Below are positions 47,968-57,571 of a DNA stretch of 64,000 nucleotides, one piece after another. This DNA comes from Hyphomicrobiales bacterium. GTDB taxonomy: Bacteria; Pseudomonadota; Alphaproteobacteria; Rhizobiales; Xanthobacteraceae. Each line of letters opens with the position of its first letter. Position 1 is the stretch's first letter. The stretch covers positions 50,515 through 114,514 of the forward strand of contig JAKFYI010000001.1 in the NCBI GenBank assembly GCA_021730985.1, in the 5' to 3' direction. Both the position numbers and the translations under genes were made by a program. The notes below the pieces were generated by a model. That model worked only from the letters and a program-made list of their open reading frames with translations. It did not search any database and was not told the origin of the DNA.

Positions 47968-49362
47968 ATGAAATCACAGAGTCGCCGATCCTTCCTCGCC
48001 TCGGCCGGCGCAACCCTGGCCGCGCCGGCGTTGGCGGCGCCCGCGGTATCCACCGACACCGAAGTGGTGATCGTGGGGGCGGGAGCGGCAGGGATCGCGG
48101 CCGCCCGCCGGCTCGCCGCCGCCAACCGCCGGTTCATTGTGGTCGAAGCGGCCGAACGCATCGGCGGGCGCTGCATAACCGATACGCAGACCTTCGGTGT
48201 GCCGTTCGACCTCGGCGCGCACTGGATCTATTCGCCCGACATCAATCCGCTCACCAAGCTGCAGCGCGCCGCCGGTCTCGACATCTATCCGGCTCCTTCG
48301 GGGCAAAGAGTGCGGATCGGCCGCCGCAACGCCCGCGAAAGCGAACTCGAGGATTTCCTCACCACGGTGGTGAAGGCCAACCGCGCGATCGGCGACGCGG
48401 CGCGCGGCAAGGTCGATATGAACTGCGCGCAGGCGCTGCCCCGCGATCTCGGTGACTGGAAGCCCACCGCCGATTTCGTGCTCGGCCCCTACAATTGCGC
48501 CGCCGATCTCAATGAAATCTCAGCTATGGACCTTGGCCGGGCGGCCGAGCGCGACAGCGGCGCGTTTTGCCGTCAGGGCTTCGGCGCGCTGCTGGCAGGC
48601 CACGCCGCCAACATCCCGGTGCGGCTCGCGACGCCGGTGACGCAGATCGACACCCGCAGCACCAGTGGCCGCGTCGAGGTGCGCACCGCGAAGGGCACAC
48701 TGACAGGCCGCTATGCGATCGTTACGGCGTCCACCGGTGTGCTGGCCGCAGGCAAGATCGCGTTTCTGCCCGAGTTGCCGAAGCGCCAGCTTGACGCGCT
48801 GTCGCGGCTGAAGCTCGGCAGCCTCGACCACATCGCGTTGGAGATGCCGGGCAACCCGCTCGGCCTGCAGCGTGATGAGCTGATGTTCGAGAAGTCCGCC
48901 AATACGAACACCGGCGCATTGCTCGCCAACATCTCCGGCACGCCGCTTGCTGTGGTAAGCGTCGGCGGCGCGTTCGGACGCCAGCTTGCCGGCAAAGGGG
49001 GCAAGGCGATGGCCGATTTCGCGGTGGATTGGCTGGCCGGAATGTATGGCGCGGACATCCGCAAGGCGATCAAGCGCAGCCATGCCACCAACTGGAACCA
49101 GTCGCCGTGGGTGCTGGGCGCTGTCTCGACAGCGGCACCCGGCGGCCAGCCCGCGCGGCGCACCATGACGGAGGCGATCCGCGACCGGCTCTATTTTGCT
49201 GGTGAAGCGACCCACGAAACGCAATGGGGCACGGTCGGCGGCGCCTGGGAATCGGGCGAGCGCACGGCCGAAGCCATCCTGCGCCGCATGGGCGTGCTGA
49301 AGGATCCGGTCGAGCCCAGGCCCGCGCGCCAGCCGCGGCGGCGCGAGCGCGATCCAGCATGA
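47968..49362 (+). CDS. Tat-exported FAD-dependent amine oxidase family protein
   Basis: 464 residues from ATG 47968. A Tat-type signal (SRRSFLASAGATLAAPALAAPA) precedes the FAD-binding VVIVGAGAAGIAAARRLA and the amine-oxidase motif IGGRCITDTQTFGVPFDLGAHWI; the C-terminal FAGEATHETQWGTVGGAWESGERTA is the second FAD contact. Likely oxidises a polyamine or amino acid in the periplasm. Its TGA overlaps the next gene (ATGA). Confidence 0.92.
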   Translation: MKSQSRRSFLASAGATLAAPALAAPAVSTDTEVVIVGAGAAGIAAARRLAAANRRFIVVEAAERIGGRCITDTQTFGVPFDLGAHWIYSPDINPLTKLQRAAGLDIYPAPSGQRVRIGRRNARESELEDFLTTVVKANRAIGDAARGKVDMNCAQALPRDLGDWKPTADFVLGPYNCAADLNEISAMDLGRAAERDSGAFCRQGFGALLAGHAANIPVRLATPVTQIDTRSTSGRVEVRTAKGTLTGRYAIVTASTGVLAAGKIAFLPELPKRQLDALSRLKLGSLDHIALEMPGNPLGLQRDELMFEKSANTNTGALLANISGTPLAVVSVGGAFGRQLAGKGGKAMADFAVDWLAGMYGADIRKAIKRSHATNWNQSPWVLGAVSTAAPGGQPARRTMTEAIRDRLYFAGEATHETQWGTVGGAWESGERTAEAILRRMGVLKDPVEPRPARQPRRRERDPA

Positions 49363-50030
49363 GCGAGCGTCCCAAGGCCCTGATCGCCTGGTCGAGCGGC
49401 AAGGACAGCGCCTGGGCGCTGCATGACGTGCGGCGCACCGGCGAATACGACGTGGTCGGCGCGCTGACCACGATCACCGACGCGTTCGGGCGAGTGAGCA
49501 TTCACGGGCTGCGCCAGGAGTTGCTGGAGGCGCAGCTCGCCGCCGCCGGATTGCCGGCGACGATCGTGCGGATTCCGTATCCTTGTCCCAACGAGGTCTA
49601 TGAGCGCGCGATGGCCGCGGCGATGGATCAAGCCAAGGCGCAGGGCATCACCCACGTCATCTTCGGCGATCTGTTCCTGGAGGATGTGCGCGCTTATCGC
49701 GAAACACGGCTCAGGCCGATCGGTATCACGCCGGTGTTTCCGATCTGGCATCGGCCGACCGATGCGCTGGCGCGGGACATGATCGCCAAGGGCGTCGATG
49801 CGCGGCTGGTCTGCGTCGATCTCAAGAAGCTGCCGGCCTCTTTCGCCGGGCGGCGCTTCGACGCGGCGATGCTCGCCGATCTTCCGCCGGGCATCGACCC
49901 GTGCGGCGAGAACGGCGAGTTTCATTCGTTCGTTGCGGCGGGACCGATGCTGTCGCGCCCGGTGGCGATCAAGCCGGGCGAAGTGGTCGAGCGGGACGGG
50001 TTCGCTTACGCGGATTTTCTGCCGGCGTAA
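49359..50030 (+). CDS. Diphthine-ammonia ligase-like ATP-pyrophosphatase
   Basis: 223-residue protein of the MJ0570/DPH6 family: PP-loop ALIAWSSGKDSAWAL near the N-terminus, then GLRQELLEAQLAAAGLPATIVRIPYPCPNEVYE and ENGEFHSFV near the C-terminus. Eukaryotic members amidate diphthine, which bacteria lack, so the bacterial substrate is unknown. ATG 49359 overlaps the amine oxidase stop, suggesting joint expression; an amine- or ammonia-linked pathway is possible. Confidence 0.87.
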   Translation: MSERPKALIAWSSGKDSAWALHDVRRTGEYDVVGALTTITDAFGRVSIHGLRQELLEAQLAAAGLPATIVRIPYPCPNEVYERAMAAAMDQAKAQGITHVIFGDLFLEDVRAYRETRLRPIGITPVFPIWHRPTDALARDMIAKGVDARLVCVDLKKLPASFAGRRFDAAMLADLPPGIDPCGENGEFHSFVAAGPMLSRPVAIKPGEVVERDGFAYADFLPA

Positions 50031-50058
50031 TGCGGAGAGGCGTTGGAACGGCGAATGG

Positions 50059-50436
50059 CTAGTGCTGCCGCCCGGTGGTCTCGGCGAACACCAGCAGGCC
50101 GTGCTCGCTCTCGACCGCCCATTCGCGCAAGCCCGCCATGCTGACCTCGCCGAGGAACGTGTCGGACTCGGCCCATGCGGCGGCGCGCAGGTCTTCCAGC
50201 GACTCGACCCAGACGTAAAGCGCGGGCCGGTCCTCAAGCAGCGCAACGGCGCGCGGTGGCAAGGTGCGCTCGGCGTGGTCGCGATTGATTAGGATGATGT
50301 GGGTTTGCCCGGCTTTGACACCGCAGCATCCTTCGTCGTCGGTCGGCATCGGCACGAAGCCAAGCCCGATGTAGCGCAGCCGCGCATCGTCGAGGTCTTC
50401 GACCAGGTACATCGGCGTGGAGCGGCGGGCCTGCAT
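50059..50436 (-). CDS. VOC/glyoxalase-superfamily protein
   Basis: 125 residues: MYLVEDLDDARLRYIGLGFVPM..., HIILINRDHAER, ALYVWVESLEDL and EWAVESEHGLLVFAE follow the beta-alpha-beta-beta-beta pattern of VOC proteins. Metal ligands are not obvious, so binding rather than catalysis is possible. Confidence 0.75.
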   Translation of the reverse strand: MQARRSTPMYLVEDLDDARLRYIGLGFVPMPTDDEGCCGVKAGQTHIILINRDHAERTLPPRAVALLEDRPALYVWVESLEDLRAAAWAESDTFLGEVSMAGLREWAVESEHGLLVFAETTGRQH

Positions 50437-50533
50437 CGCGATCTCCCGAATCGGAGTCCGATGCTACGACCCGCGCGAAGTGATTCGCGACGGCTGTGTG
50501 ACAGTTTTCCTCAGGCTGGATCGGAGGAGCCGC

Positions 50534-52951
50534 TCAGCCCCGCAACACGCCGCCGCTGCGCTTTGACACTTCAGCGACGATCTTTGCGCCGACCGCGTCG
50601 ATCTCGGCGTCGGTCAGGGTTTTTTCGCGCGGCTGGATCGTGACCGCGATCGCAATCGACTTCTTCGCGGCGTCGATGCCGGGGCCTTCATAGACGTCGA
50701 ACACCGTCACGCCGGTGATGAGCTTGCGATCGACGTTCTGCGCCGCGCGCGCGATATCGGCGGCCTTGACGGCGCGATCCACAACGAAGGCGAAGTCGCG
50801 CGTCACCGGCTGGAATGGCGACAACTCCAGCATCGGCTTGGCCCGCGTCGGCTTCGCCTTGGCTTCGGGAATCCTTTCAAGGATGACCTCGAAGGCCGCA
50901 AGCGGCCCGGCGGCATCGAGCGCCTGCAGCACGCGCGGATGCAGTTCGCCGAAATGGCCGAGCACGTTCTGCGGTCCGATCTGTAGCGTGCCGGAGCGGC
51001 CGGGATGAAACCACGCCGGGCCGCCGGGCACGACCTGGATGGCCTGCACTGGTGCACCGGCTGCGGCGAGCACCGCGAGCGCGTCACTTTTGACGTCGAA
51101 CGCATCGGCGGATGCCGCGCCGCTCGACCAGTGCCGTCCGCTGCCCGCGCCTTTCGCCAGCGCGCGCCGCACGCCGGATGCCGCGGCGAATTGATCCTCC
51201 GGCTTGTCGCCGCGAAACACCTGTCCGACCTCGAACAGGGCAACATCGGGGAAGCCGCGATCCGAATTCTTCTGTGCCGCGGCGATCAGACCCGCGAGCA
51301 GGCTCGGGCGCATGTCGGAGAGTTCTGCGGCGATCGGATTGGCCAGCGCCAACTCGGGCTTCGAGCCGCCGAACAGATCGGCCTGCGCCTTGGCAACGAA
51401 CGACCACGTCACCGCCTCGACCATGCCGCGCGCCGCCAAGGCGCGCTTGGCCTTGCGGGTGCGCAATTGCAAAGGCGTGAGCACCGGCTTGCGCGGCGCG
51501 TCGCCGCGGCCGAAGGGCGTCGAGGGCACGCGATCGACACCGACGATGCGCACGATCTCCTCAACCAGATCGGCCTTGCCTTCAACATCCGGCCGCCACG
51601 ACGGCGGCGCGACCTTCACCAGCTCGCCCTGGCCTGCAACGAAGAAGCCGAGCTTGGTCAGCACGCGGCGCATTTCAGGGAAGGGCAGACTGAGGCCTGC
51701 AAGACGCTTCAATTCGCTTGGCGGAAAATCGATGACGCGCTCCGGCGCCTCCGCCTTGCCGACGGTGACAATCTCCGACGGCTCGCCGCCGCACAGGTCG
51801 AGCACCATCCGGGTGGCGAGTTCGAGCCCGGGCAGCATGAAATTCGGATCGACGCCGCGCTCGAAGCGATAACGCGCGTCGGAGTTGATGCCGAGCTTGC
51901 GTCCGGTCTGCGCGATGTTGAGCGGCTCCCACAGCGCCGACTCGATCAGCACGTCCGTGGTGCCCTCGTCGCAGCCCGACGCTTCGCCACCCATGATGCC
52001 GGCGAGCGACTCGACGCCCTGCTCGTCGGCGATGACGCACATCGCGTTGTCGAGCGTGTAGGTTTTCCCATCCAGCGCCAGAAGCGTCTCGCCGTTCTGC
52101 GCGCGGCGCACGACGAGATTGCCCTTTACCTTCTTGGCGTCGAACACATGCAGCGGCCGGCCGCGGTCGTAGGTGATGGCGTTGGTGATATCGACCAGCG
52201 CGTTGATCGGGCGCAGGCCGATCGCCTTGAGCCGCTTCTGCAGCCATGCCGGAGACGGTCCGTTCTTGACGCCGCGAACGAGCCGCAGCGCGAAGGCCGG
52301 GCAGAGCGGCGGCGTCACGCCGAAGTCGAGCGTCACGCTGACCGGGCAGGGGAATGTGCCCGGCACCGGCTTCGGGGAATTTTCCTTGTAGGCACCGACG
52401 TCGGCGGCGGCGAGATCACGCGCGATGCCGTTGATGCCGGTGCAGTCCGGCCGGTTCGGCGTCAGGTTGATCTCGATGGTCGGATCGTCGAGGCCGGCGT
52501 AGGCCGCATATGGCGTGCCGACCGGCGCATCGGCGGGCAGCTCGATGATGCCGTCGTGATCGTCGGAGATCAGCAGTTCGGCCTCGGACACCAGCATGCC
52601 GCGGCTTTCGACGCCGCGGATGTTGCCGACGCCGAGCGTGATGTTCTTGCCCGGAATGAACGTGCCGGGCGGGGAGAACACGCCGACCATGCCGCCGCGC
52701 GCGTTCGGCGCTCCGCACACCACCTGGATCGGCTTGCCGTCGCCGGTGTCGACCATGCAGACGCGCAGGCGGTCGGCGTTGGGATGCTGAACGGCGGAAA
52801 TCACATTCGCGATCACAAACGGCGCCAGCGACTTGCCCGGATCGGTGAGGTGCTCGACCTCGAGTCCGACCATCGTGAGCTTGCTCACGATGTCGTCGAG
52901 CGACGCGTCGGTGTCGAGATGCTCCTTGAGCCAGGACAGGGTGAATTTCAT
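50534..52951 (-). CDS. pheT: Phenylalanine-tRNA ligase beta subunit PheT
   Basis: 805-residue beta subunit. The N-terminal EMAP/tRNA-binding domain ([21 protein letters not shown]), B3/B4 editing region ([21 protein letters not shown]), B5 domain and C-terminal ferredoxin-like anticodon-binding domain ([13 protein letters not shown]) are all present. It pairs with PheS. The start overlaps the stop of an intervening DUF559 gene by 4 bp, so pheT translation may be coupled to that gene rather than to pheS. Confidence 0.98.
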   Translation of the reverse strand: MKFTLSWLKEHLDTDASLDDIVSKLTMVGLEVEHLTDPGKSLAPFVIANVISAVQHPNADRLRVCMVDTGDGKPIQVVCGAPNARGGMVGVFSPPGTFIPGKNITLGVGNIRGVESRGMLVSEAELLISDDHDGIIELPADAPVGTPYAAYAGLDDPTIEINLTPNRPDCTGINGIARDLAAADVGAYKENSPKPVPGTFPCPVSVTLDFGVTPPLCPAFALRLVRGVKNGPSPAWLQKRLKAIGLRPINALVDITNAITYDRGRPLHVFDAKKVKGNLVVRRAQNGETLLALDGKTYTLDNAMCVIADEQGVESLAGIMGGEASGCDEGTTDVLIESALWEPLNIAQTGRKLGINSDARYRFERGVDPNFMLPGLELATRMVLDLCGGEPSEIVTVGKAEAPERVIDFPPSELKRLAGLSLPFPEMRRVLTKLGFFVAGQGELVKVAPPSWRPDVEGKADLVEEIVRIVGVDRVPSTPFGRGDAPRKPVLTPLQLRTRKAKRALAARGMVEAVTWSFVAKAQADLFGGSKPELALANPIAAELSDMRPSLLAGLIAAAQKNSDRGFPDVALFEVGQVFRGDKPEDQFAAASGVRRALAKGAGSGRHWSSGAASADAFDVKSDALAVLAAAGAPVQAIQVVPGGPAWFHPGRSGTLQIGPQNVLGHFGELHPRVLQALDAAGPLAAFEVILERIPEAKAKPTRAKPMLELSPFQPVTRDFAFVVDRAVKAADIARAAQNVDRKLITGVTVFDVYEGPGIDAAKKSIAIAVTIQPREKTLTDAEIDAVGAKIVAEVSKRSGGVLRG

Positions 52952-53421
52952 CGTCGGGCCCTTGAACGCGTGGCTACGCTGCTGGCCTGTTGCGAGGCAG
53001 TTGTTTGGGGGTTCCCTCCCCCCGTGTGGGGGAGGGACAGGGAGGGGGGTGAGCCAGGAACGCGAGTGGAAGACGCGTTGCGGATAACCTCTACGACGCC
53101 TTCAAGGTTGCTCAGTATCTGCTCGTTGGTGAAACGCAATACGACATAGCCCTGCGAACGAAACCAAGCATCGCGTCTTTGATCGCTACGCTGGGCGGAT
53201 TCGAAATCATGCGACTCACCGTCCAGTTCGACGATCAATCGTACCGTGTGACACGCGAAGTCGGCGACATAGTCGCGCATCGGCACCTGCCGCCGAAAGC
53301 CAAGGCCGTCGATGTGGTGCGCTTTCAAGTAGCGCCACAGCAACGTCTCGGCGCGTGTCATTGTCCGGCGGAGGGTTTTTGCCCGGCTGCGTTGTTTGTC
53401 GTTGACGGCTGCGTGCGGCAT
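52948..53421 (-). CDS. DUF559 endonuclease-like protein between pheS and pheT
   Basis: 157 residues. The DUF559 domain (about 8-120) is related to very-short-patch repair nucleases: [45 protein letters not shown] and [17 protein letters not shown], with an acidic ELDGESH core of PD-(D/E)xK type. Residues 124-157 are encoded by a dispersed repeat ([13 protein letters not shown]) and are probably not functional. The ribosome binding site (GGAGGGGGG, 8-9 nt before the ATG) is also supplied by an inverted copy of the same repeat. No methylase is adjacent. Confidence 0.88.
   Translation of the reverse strand: MPHAAVNDKQRSRAKTLRRTMTRAETLLWRYLKAHHIDGLGFRRQVPMRDYVADFACHTVRLIVELDGESHDFESAQRSDQRRDAWFRSQGYVVLRFTNEQILSNLEGVVEVIRNASSTRVPGSPPSLSLPHTGGGNPQTTASQQASSVATRSRARR
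53012..53050. repeat. 38-bp repeat, downstream flank of the DUF559 gene
   Basis: TCCCTCCCCCCGTGTGGGGG then AGGGACAGGGAGGGGGGT. It lies inside the 3' end of the DUF559 frame. Its inverted counterpart at 53430-53467 matches at about 35 of 38 positions. Confidence 0.85.
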
Positions 53422-53429
53422 GTGCGGAC

Positions 53430-53467
53430 ACCCCCCTCCCTAACCCTCCCCCACAAGGGGGGAGGGA
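53430..53467. repeat. 38-bp repeat, upstream flank of the DUF559 gene (inverted)
   Basis: ACCCCCCTCCCTAACCCTCC then CCCACAAGGGGGGAGGGA, inverted relative to the copy at 53012. It begins 9 bp before the DUF559 ATG and provides its ribosome binding site. A third copy lies upstream of queG (63789-63828). Confidence 0.85.
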
Positions 53468-53519
53468 ACAGGGCGGTGCTTGTCGCGCGGCTGACCGTGA
53501 CGGCTCTTGCGGAGGTTGA

Positions 53520-54602
53520 TCACGGGCTCAACCCTCCCGCGAGTGTCGGGAAGTCGAGCGGCCGGAAGCCGTAGTGCGCGAGCCAGCGCACGTCGGCCTC
53601 GAAGAATGCGCGCAGGTCCGGCATGCCGTACTTCAGCATGGCGATGCGGTCGATCCCCATGCCCCAAGCAAAACCCTGCACCTCGTCCGGATCGAGCCCG
53701 CAGTTGCGCAGCACGTTCGGGTGAACCATGCCGCAGCCGAGAATCTCCAGCCAATCGTCGCCTTCGCCGAAGCGAATCTCGCCCTTGTCGCGCTTGCACT
53801 GGATATCGACTTCGAGCGACGGCTCGGTGAACGGGAAGAACGACGGACGGAAGCGCATCTTCACCTGATCGACCTCGAAGAACGCCTTGCAGAATTCCTC
53901 AAGTATCCATTTGAGGTGGCCGAGGTGTGCGCCCTTGTCGATCACCAGGCCTTCGACCTGGTGGAACATCGGCGTGTGCGTTTGATCCGAGTCCGAGCGA
54001 TAGGTGCGGCCCGGAATGATCACGCGGATCGGCGGCTTCTGCGCCAGCATGGTGCGGATCTGCACCGGCGAGGTGTGGGTGCGTAGCAGCATCCGCGAGC
54101 CGTCCGGCTTCGGCGGGAAGTAGAACGTGTCGTGCATCTCGCGGGCCGGATGGCCCTCGGGGAAGTTCAGCTTGGTGAAGTTGTAGTCGTCGGTCTCGAT
54201 GTCCGGACCTTCGGCAACCGCGAACCCCATGTCGGCGAAGATCGCCGTGAGTTCGTCGATCACCTGGCTGATCGGATGAATGCGCCCCGCCTCGGCCGCC
54301 GTCTCGCGCAACGGCAGCGTGACGTCCACGGTCTCGGTGTTGAGACGCTGGTCGAGCACGGCGTTCTTCAGCGCCTCGCGCCGCGCCAGGATCGCATCGT
54401 TGACGCGATCCTTGAGGCCGTTGATCAGCGGCCCCTGCTGCTTGCGCTCATCCGGCGTCATGCCGCCGAGCGTCTTCAGCAATGCGGAGACCGAGCCACT
54501 CTTGCCGAGCGCCGCGACGCGCACGGCTTCCAGCGCCGCCTCGTCGTTGGCGGCGGCGATCTCAGCCAGGATGGACGTATCAAGTTGCGCGATGTCGGTC
54601 AT
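53520..54602 (-). CDS. pheS: Phenylalanine-tRNA ligase alpha subunit PheS
   Basis: 360-residue catalytic subunit of the class II synthetase. An N-terminal coiled coil precedes motif 1/2 ([35 protein letters not shown]) and motif 3 ([22 protein letters not shown]). [10 protein letters not shown] lines the active site. It is followed by the DUF559 gene before pheT instead of directly by pheT. Confidence 0.98.
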   Translation of the reverse strand: MTDIAQLDTSILAEIAAANDEAALEAVRVAALGKSGSVSALLKTLGGMTPDERKQQGPLINGLKDRVNDAILARREALKNAVLDQRLNTETVDVTLPLRETAAEAGRIHPISQVIDELTAIFADMGFAVAEGPDIETDDYNFTKLNFPEGHPAREMHDTFYFPPKPDGSRMLLRTHTSPVQIRTMLAQKPPIRVIIPGRTYRSDSDQTHTPMFHQVEGLVIDKGAHLGHLKWILEEFCKAFFEVDQVKMRFRPSFFPFTEPSLEVDIQCKRDKGEIRFGEGDDWLEILGCGMVHPNVLRNCGLDPDEVQGFAWGMGIDRIAMLKYGMPDLRAFFEADVRWLAHYGFRPLDFPTLAGGLSP

Positions 54603-54621
54603 CGGTGTTCCCGCGCGTTGG

Positions 54622-54720
54622 GTGTCGTCGCCCGCGCAAGCGGACGATCCAGTAACTCCGGTGCTGCGATTACGCTAGAGCGGTGGATACTGGATGCCCC
54701 GCTTTCGCGGGGCATGACAA
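54622..54720. repeat. Diverged dispersed palindromic repeat upstream of pheS
   Basis: GTCGTCGCCCGCGCAAGCGGACGATCCAGTA, a spacer, then TACTGGATGCCCCGCTTTCGCGGGGCATGAC: same plan as 46873-46960. It sits between rplT and pheS and may act as a terminator or processing hairpin in the transcript. Confidence 0.7.
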
Positions 54721-54731
54721 GCCGTCGGCAA

Positions 54732-55097
54732 TCAGGCCGCCTTCGGAAGCGCGGCCTTGACCTTTTCGACGATGGCCTCGAACGCCGCCGGCTCGCTGAT
54801 CGCCAGATCGGACAGCACCTTGCGATCGACCATCACGCCCGATTTCGCCAGGCCGTCGATGAAGCGGCTGTAGTTCAGGCCGAACGGCCGCACCGCGGCA
54901 TTGAGACGCTGGATCCAGAGCGCGCGGAACGTGCGCTTCTTGCGCTTGCGGTCGCGGAATGCGTATTGGCCGGCCTTCTCGACCGCCTGCTTGGCGATGC
55001 GAATGGTGTTCTTGCGGCGGCCGCGATAGCCCTTGGCTGCCTTGTAGATCTTCTTGTGCTTGGCGTGTGAGGTGACGCCGCGTTTAACGCGAGCCAT
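54732..55097 (-). CDS. rplT: 50S ribosomal protein L20
   Basis: 121-residue L20: [30 protein letters not shown], a basic N-terminal extension that binds 23S rRNA domain I, then [27 protein letters not shown]. Essential for early 50S assembly. In many bacteria it autoregulates the rpmI-rplT leader. Follows rpmI by 53 bp. Confidence 0.98.
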   Translation of the reverse strand: MARVKRGVTSHAKHKKIYKAAKGYRGRRKNTIRIAKQAVEKAGQYAFRDRKRKKRTFRALWIQRLNAAVRPFGLNYSRFIDGLAKSGVMVDRKVLSDLAISEPAAFEAIVEKVKAALPKAA

Positions 55098-55150
55098 TGC
55101 AAATCTCCTTCAAAATCGAAAAACCGGGGTGTGACAGATGGCGGCGGCGA

Positions 55151-55351
55151 TCAGCCGTTGGGCATCCAGTACTTCTGGATGTTGTCGCCGTCGGTCTTGA
55201 ACAGCACCCGCGTTCCGCGCTTCTGGGCAATCTGCTTCGGCGTGCGTTTGATCATGCCGTGACGCTTGCCGGCCATCGCCGACTTAACCTTGCCACTGGC
55301 GGTGATCTTAAAGCGCTTTTTGGCGCCCGATTTGGTCTTCAGCTTGGGCAT
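55151..55351 (-). CDS. rpmI: 50S ribosomal protein L35
   Basis: 66-residue L35: [23 protein letters not shown] and [23 protein letters not shown] 55351 gives the canonical N-terminus; GAGAG lies a few nt upstream. Second gene of infC-rpmI-rplT, separated from infC by 252 bp that hold two stem-loops. Confidence 0.98.
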   Translation of the reverse strand: MPKLKTKSGAKKRFKITASGKVKSAMAGKRHGMIKRTPKQIAQKRGTRVLFKTDGDNIQKYWMPNG

Positions 55352-55501
55352 TTTGCTCTCCATTGTCGGCTCGCAATCGCGGAAAAAGCTCCGGATCGGC
55401 CGGATATGCTCCAACGAGCGTGTTGATTGAGCGTTGTCGCTGCCACGGCAGCCCTTATTCAGCCGGGCGGCGAGCGGGCGGGTTATGGCAGAGGGCGGTG
55501 G

Positions 55502-55536
55502 AAAAAACAACCTCCGGAGGCGTTAACGGCGCCTCC
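55502..55536 (-). terminator. Terminator/attenuator between infC and rpmI
   Basis: On the minus strand GGAGGCG-CCGTTAA-CGCCTCC forms a 7-bp GC stem, followed shortly by TTGTTTTTT. It lies 150 bp before the rpmI start, so it could attenuate read-through or respond to L20/L35. Confidence 0.6.
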
Positions 55537-55555
55537 CGCCCGGACCCGAAACAGC

Positions 55556-55582
55556 AACGCCCGCAACGGTGTTGCGGGCGTT
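55556..55582 (-). terminator. Stem-loop just after infC
   Basis: AACGCCCGCAAC and its exact complement are separated by 3 nt, 21 bp after the infC stop. The 12-bp stem has no long T-run on either side, so an intrinsic terminator or an mRNA-end stabiliser are both possible. Confidence 0.6.
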
Positions 55583-55603
55583 AAACCATGCGGCGGCAGG
55601 GTT

Positions 55604-56143
55604 TTAGCGCGGGGCCAGAACCATCACCATCTGCCGGCCCTCGAGCCGGGCGTCCATTTCGACCTTGGCGAGCTTGGCGACGTCGGTCTTGACGCGCTCC
55701 AGCAGCCTCGTGCCGAGCTCCTGGTGCGCCATCTCGCGGCCGCGGAAGCGCAGCGTGATCTTGACCTTGTCGCCTTCCTCGAAGAAGCGCTTCATCGAGC
55801 GCATCTTCACCTCGTAGTCGTGGGCGTCGATCATGGGGCGATACTTGATCTCCTTGACCTCGACGACCTTCTGTTTCTTGCGCGCTTCTGCGGCCTTCTT
55901 CTGCTCCTGGTACTTGTACTTGCCGAAGTCCAGCAGCTTGCAGATCGGAGGCGCGGCGTTCGGGGAAATTTCGACCAGATCGAGGCCGGCCTCTTGGGCT
56001 TTGGCCAGGGCTTCGGCAATCGGGATGGTGCCAAGGTTGGCGCCATCCTTGTCGATCAGGTGCACCGACGGAATGCGGATTTCTTCGTTGATGCGCGGGC
56101 CACCCTTTTGGGCGGGCGCAGGGGCTCTTTGCGGGCGACGAAT
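55604..56143 (-). CDS. infC: Translation initiation factor IF-3 (AUU start)
   Basis: 179-residue IF-3, which keeps ribosomal subunits apart and checks initiator tRNA pairing. The open frame extends above any ATG/GTG to an ATT at 56141-56143 ([21 protein letters not shown]), with GAGGAG 8 nt upstream. An AUU start is the hallmark of infC, since IF-3 discriminates against it and so autoregulates. Domains: IF3-N with [18 protein letters not shown] and IF3-C with [19 protein letters not shown]. The first ATG/GTG-type start (56065) would delete the conserved N-terminus. Confidence 0.95.
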   Translation of the reverse strand: MRRPQRAPAPAQKGGPRINEEIRIPSVHLIDKDGANLGTIPIAEALAKAQEAGLDLVEISPNAAPPICKLLDFGKYKYQEQKKAAEARKKQKVVEVKEIKYRPMIDAHDYEVKMRSMKRFFEEGDKVKITLRFRGREMAHQELGTRLLERVKTDVAKLAKVEMDARLEGRQMVMVLAPR

Positions 56144-56266
56144 GGCGACGGCTCCTCTGTGGTTTCGCGAAATACAAGAATTGGGACAATCCGGGCATAA
56201 GTCAACGCCGCCGGTGCGGTATTAACGCCCGCAGGCGCCCAAACCCAGTCGGGCCGGCTTGCGGCC

Positions 56267-57487
56267 TCAGGGTTCGGCCTCCAGCAGCGAGCTATAGACC
56301 TCCAGCGTCGCCAGGGCGACGCGGCCCGGCGCGAACATGTACTCGGCGAACTGCCGCGACCGCGCCGCGAAGGCCCGGTATTCGTTCGCATCGAGCCCCA
56401 GCGCTATGGCGATCGCGCGGGCGAACTCGGTGGCATCGCCCGGCGGAACCAGCCAGCCGGTGCGCACATCCTCGGCCATGCGCGGCGGGGCCGCCATGTT
56501 CTCCGGGATCGGGCCGACCGATGAGGCGATGACCGGGCGCGCCATCGCCTGGGCCTCGGCGACCGCCTGGCCATAGATCGGCGGTTCGTTGCACGGCACC
56601 ACCACGATGTCCGAAGCGGCATAGGCTGCCGGCAGATCGGCGACGTGTCCGACGATGCGGAACAGCGTATCGATGTTTTCGGCCTGCGCCTGCTTCATGA
56701 TCGAGCGCGCGTAGCTGCGATGGCGGCGGTCGTCGCCGGCGATCACGAAGGTCACCCCCCGCATTCCGCTCTGCTGGAGCATCTGCGCGGCGTGAACCAG
56801 CGTGATCTGACCGTTGCCCGGCGACACCCGCCCGGGCGACAGCACAATCCGCACCCGGGAGGGGATGCCCCATGACTGGCGGAGCGCCGCAACGCGATCA
56901 GGGTGCACCGCCGCGGGATTAAACGCCGCGGTGTCGATGCTGCGAGGAATGACCGTGAGCCGTTCTGGCGGAATGCTGTAGCGCTTCACCATCGGCATCG
57001 CATTGAACTGCGAACGCGTGATGATGCGGTCGCCGCGGCTCAGACCGCCGAGATAGAACGCGGCGAGCCGCATGCGCTGGCGCGGCAGATCCGGCAGGTC
57101 GGTGACGAGCCGCACTTCGCTGTTGCCCTTGGCGACCAGCGCGCTCCAGGCCGCGCCCGCGTTCTTGGCGTGGACGATGTCGACGTGCGCTTCGGTCAGG
57201 ATGCCTTCCAGCCGGTCGGCGTTGCGCCGCAGCTTCAGCGGATTGAAGGTGGCGCTGCTGAGTTCGATCCACTCGCCGCCGAACGACTGGAGATCGCCGA
57301 CTTGCGCCCCGTCGCCGGCCGCGACAATCGCGCGGGCGCCGGCATGCACCAGGGCGCGCGCGATATTCACCGCGGTGCGAGCTTCCGCACCGTCGCGCAT
57401 CGACGTGACGACCTGCAGCACGGTGGCGCCGGCCAGCGCCCGCGGCAGCACCCGTGTGTTTTCGACTTCGGCGGCGCTGATCGCCAT
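56267..57487 (-). CDS. Glycosyltransferase family 4 protein
   Basis: 406 residues of GT-B fold. The acceptor domain begins LQVVTSMRDGAEARTAVNIARALV; the donor domain has VLSPGRVSPGNGQITLVHAAQML, then PPIYGQAVAEAQAMARPVIASSVGP, the nucleotide-sugar site with a Glu in the EAQA helix, and GWLVPPGD. Sugar and acceptor are unknown; it stands alone, divergent from an alpha/beta hydrolase. Confidence 0.9.
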   Translation of the reverse strand: MAISAAEVENTRVLPRALAGATVLQVVTSMRDGAEARTAVNIARALVHAGARAIVAAGDGAQVGDLQSFGGEWIELSSATFNPLKLRRNADRLEGILTEAHVDIVHAKNAGAAWSALVAKGNSEVRLVTDLPDLPRQRMRLAAFYLGGLSRGDRIITRSQFNAMPMVKRYSIPPERLTVIPRSIDTAAFNPAAVHPDRVAALRQSWGIPSRVRIVLSPGRVSPGNGQITLVHAAQMLQQSGMRGVTFVIAGDDRRHRSYARSIMKQAQAENIDTLFRIVGHVADLPAAYAASDIVVVPCNEPPIYGQAVAEAQAMARPVIASSVGPIPENMAAPPRMAEDVRTGWLVPPGDATEFARAIAIALGLDANEYRAFAARSRQFAEYMFAPGRVALATLEVYSSLLEAEP

Positions 57488-57571
57488 CGCGTCTCAAGAC
57501 CCCTTGCGTCCGGCGAAGCTTGCGGCGAAACACGGCTGGCCGCCGCCCAAGTTCAACGCAGACGCATCCCT

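Noticed and set aside
51005..53149. 714-codon open frame on the plus strand opposite pheT
   Set aside because: Antisense shadow of a real, fully motif-bearing gene in GC-rich DNA; its translation is low-complexity, rich in Arg/His/Asp, with no family pattern.
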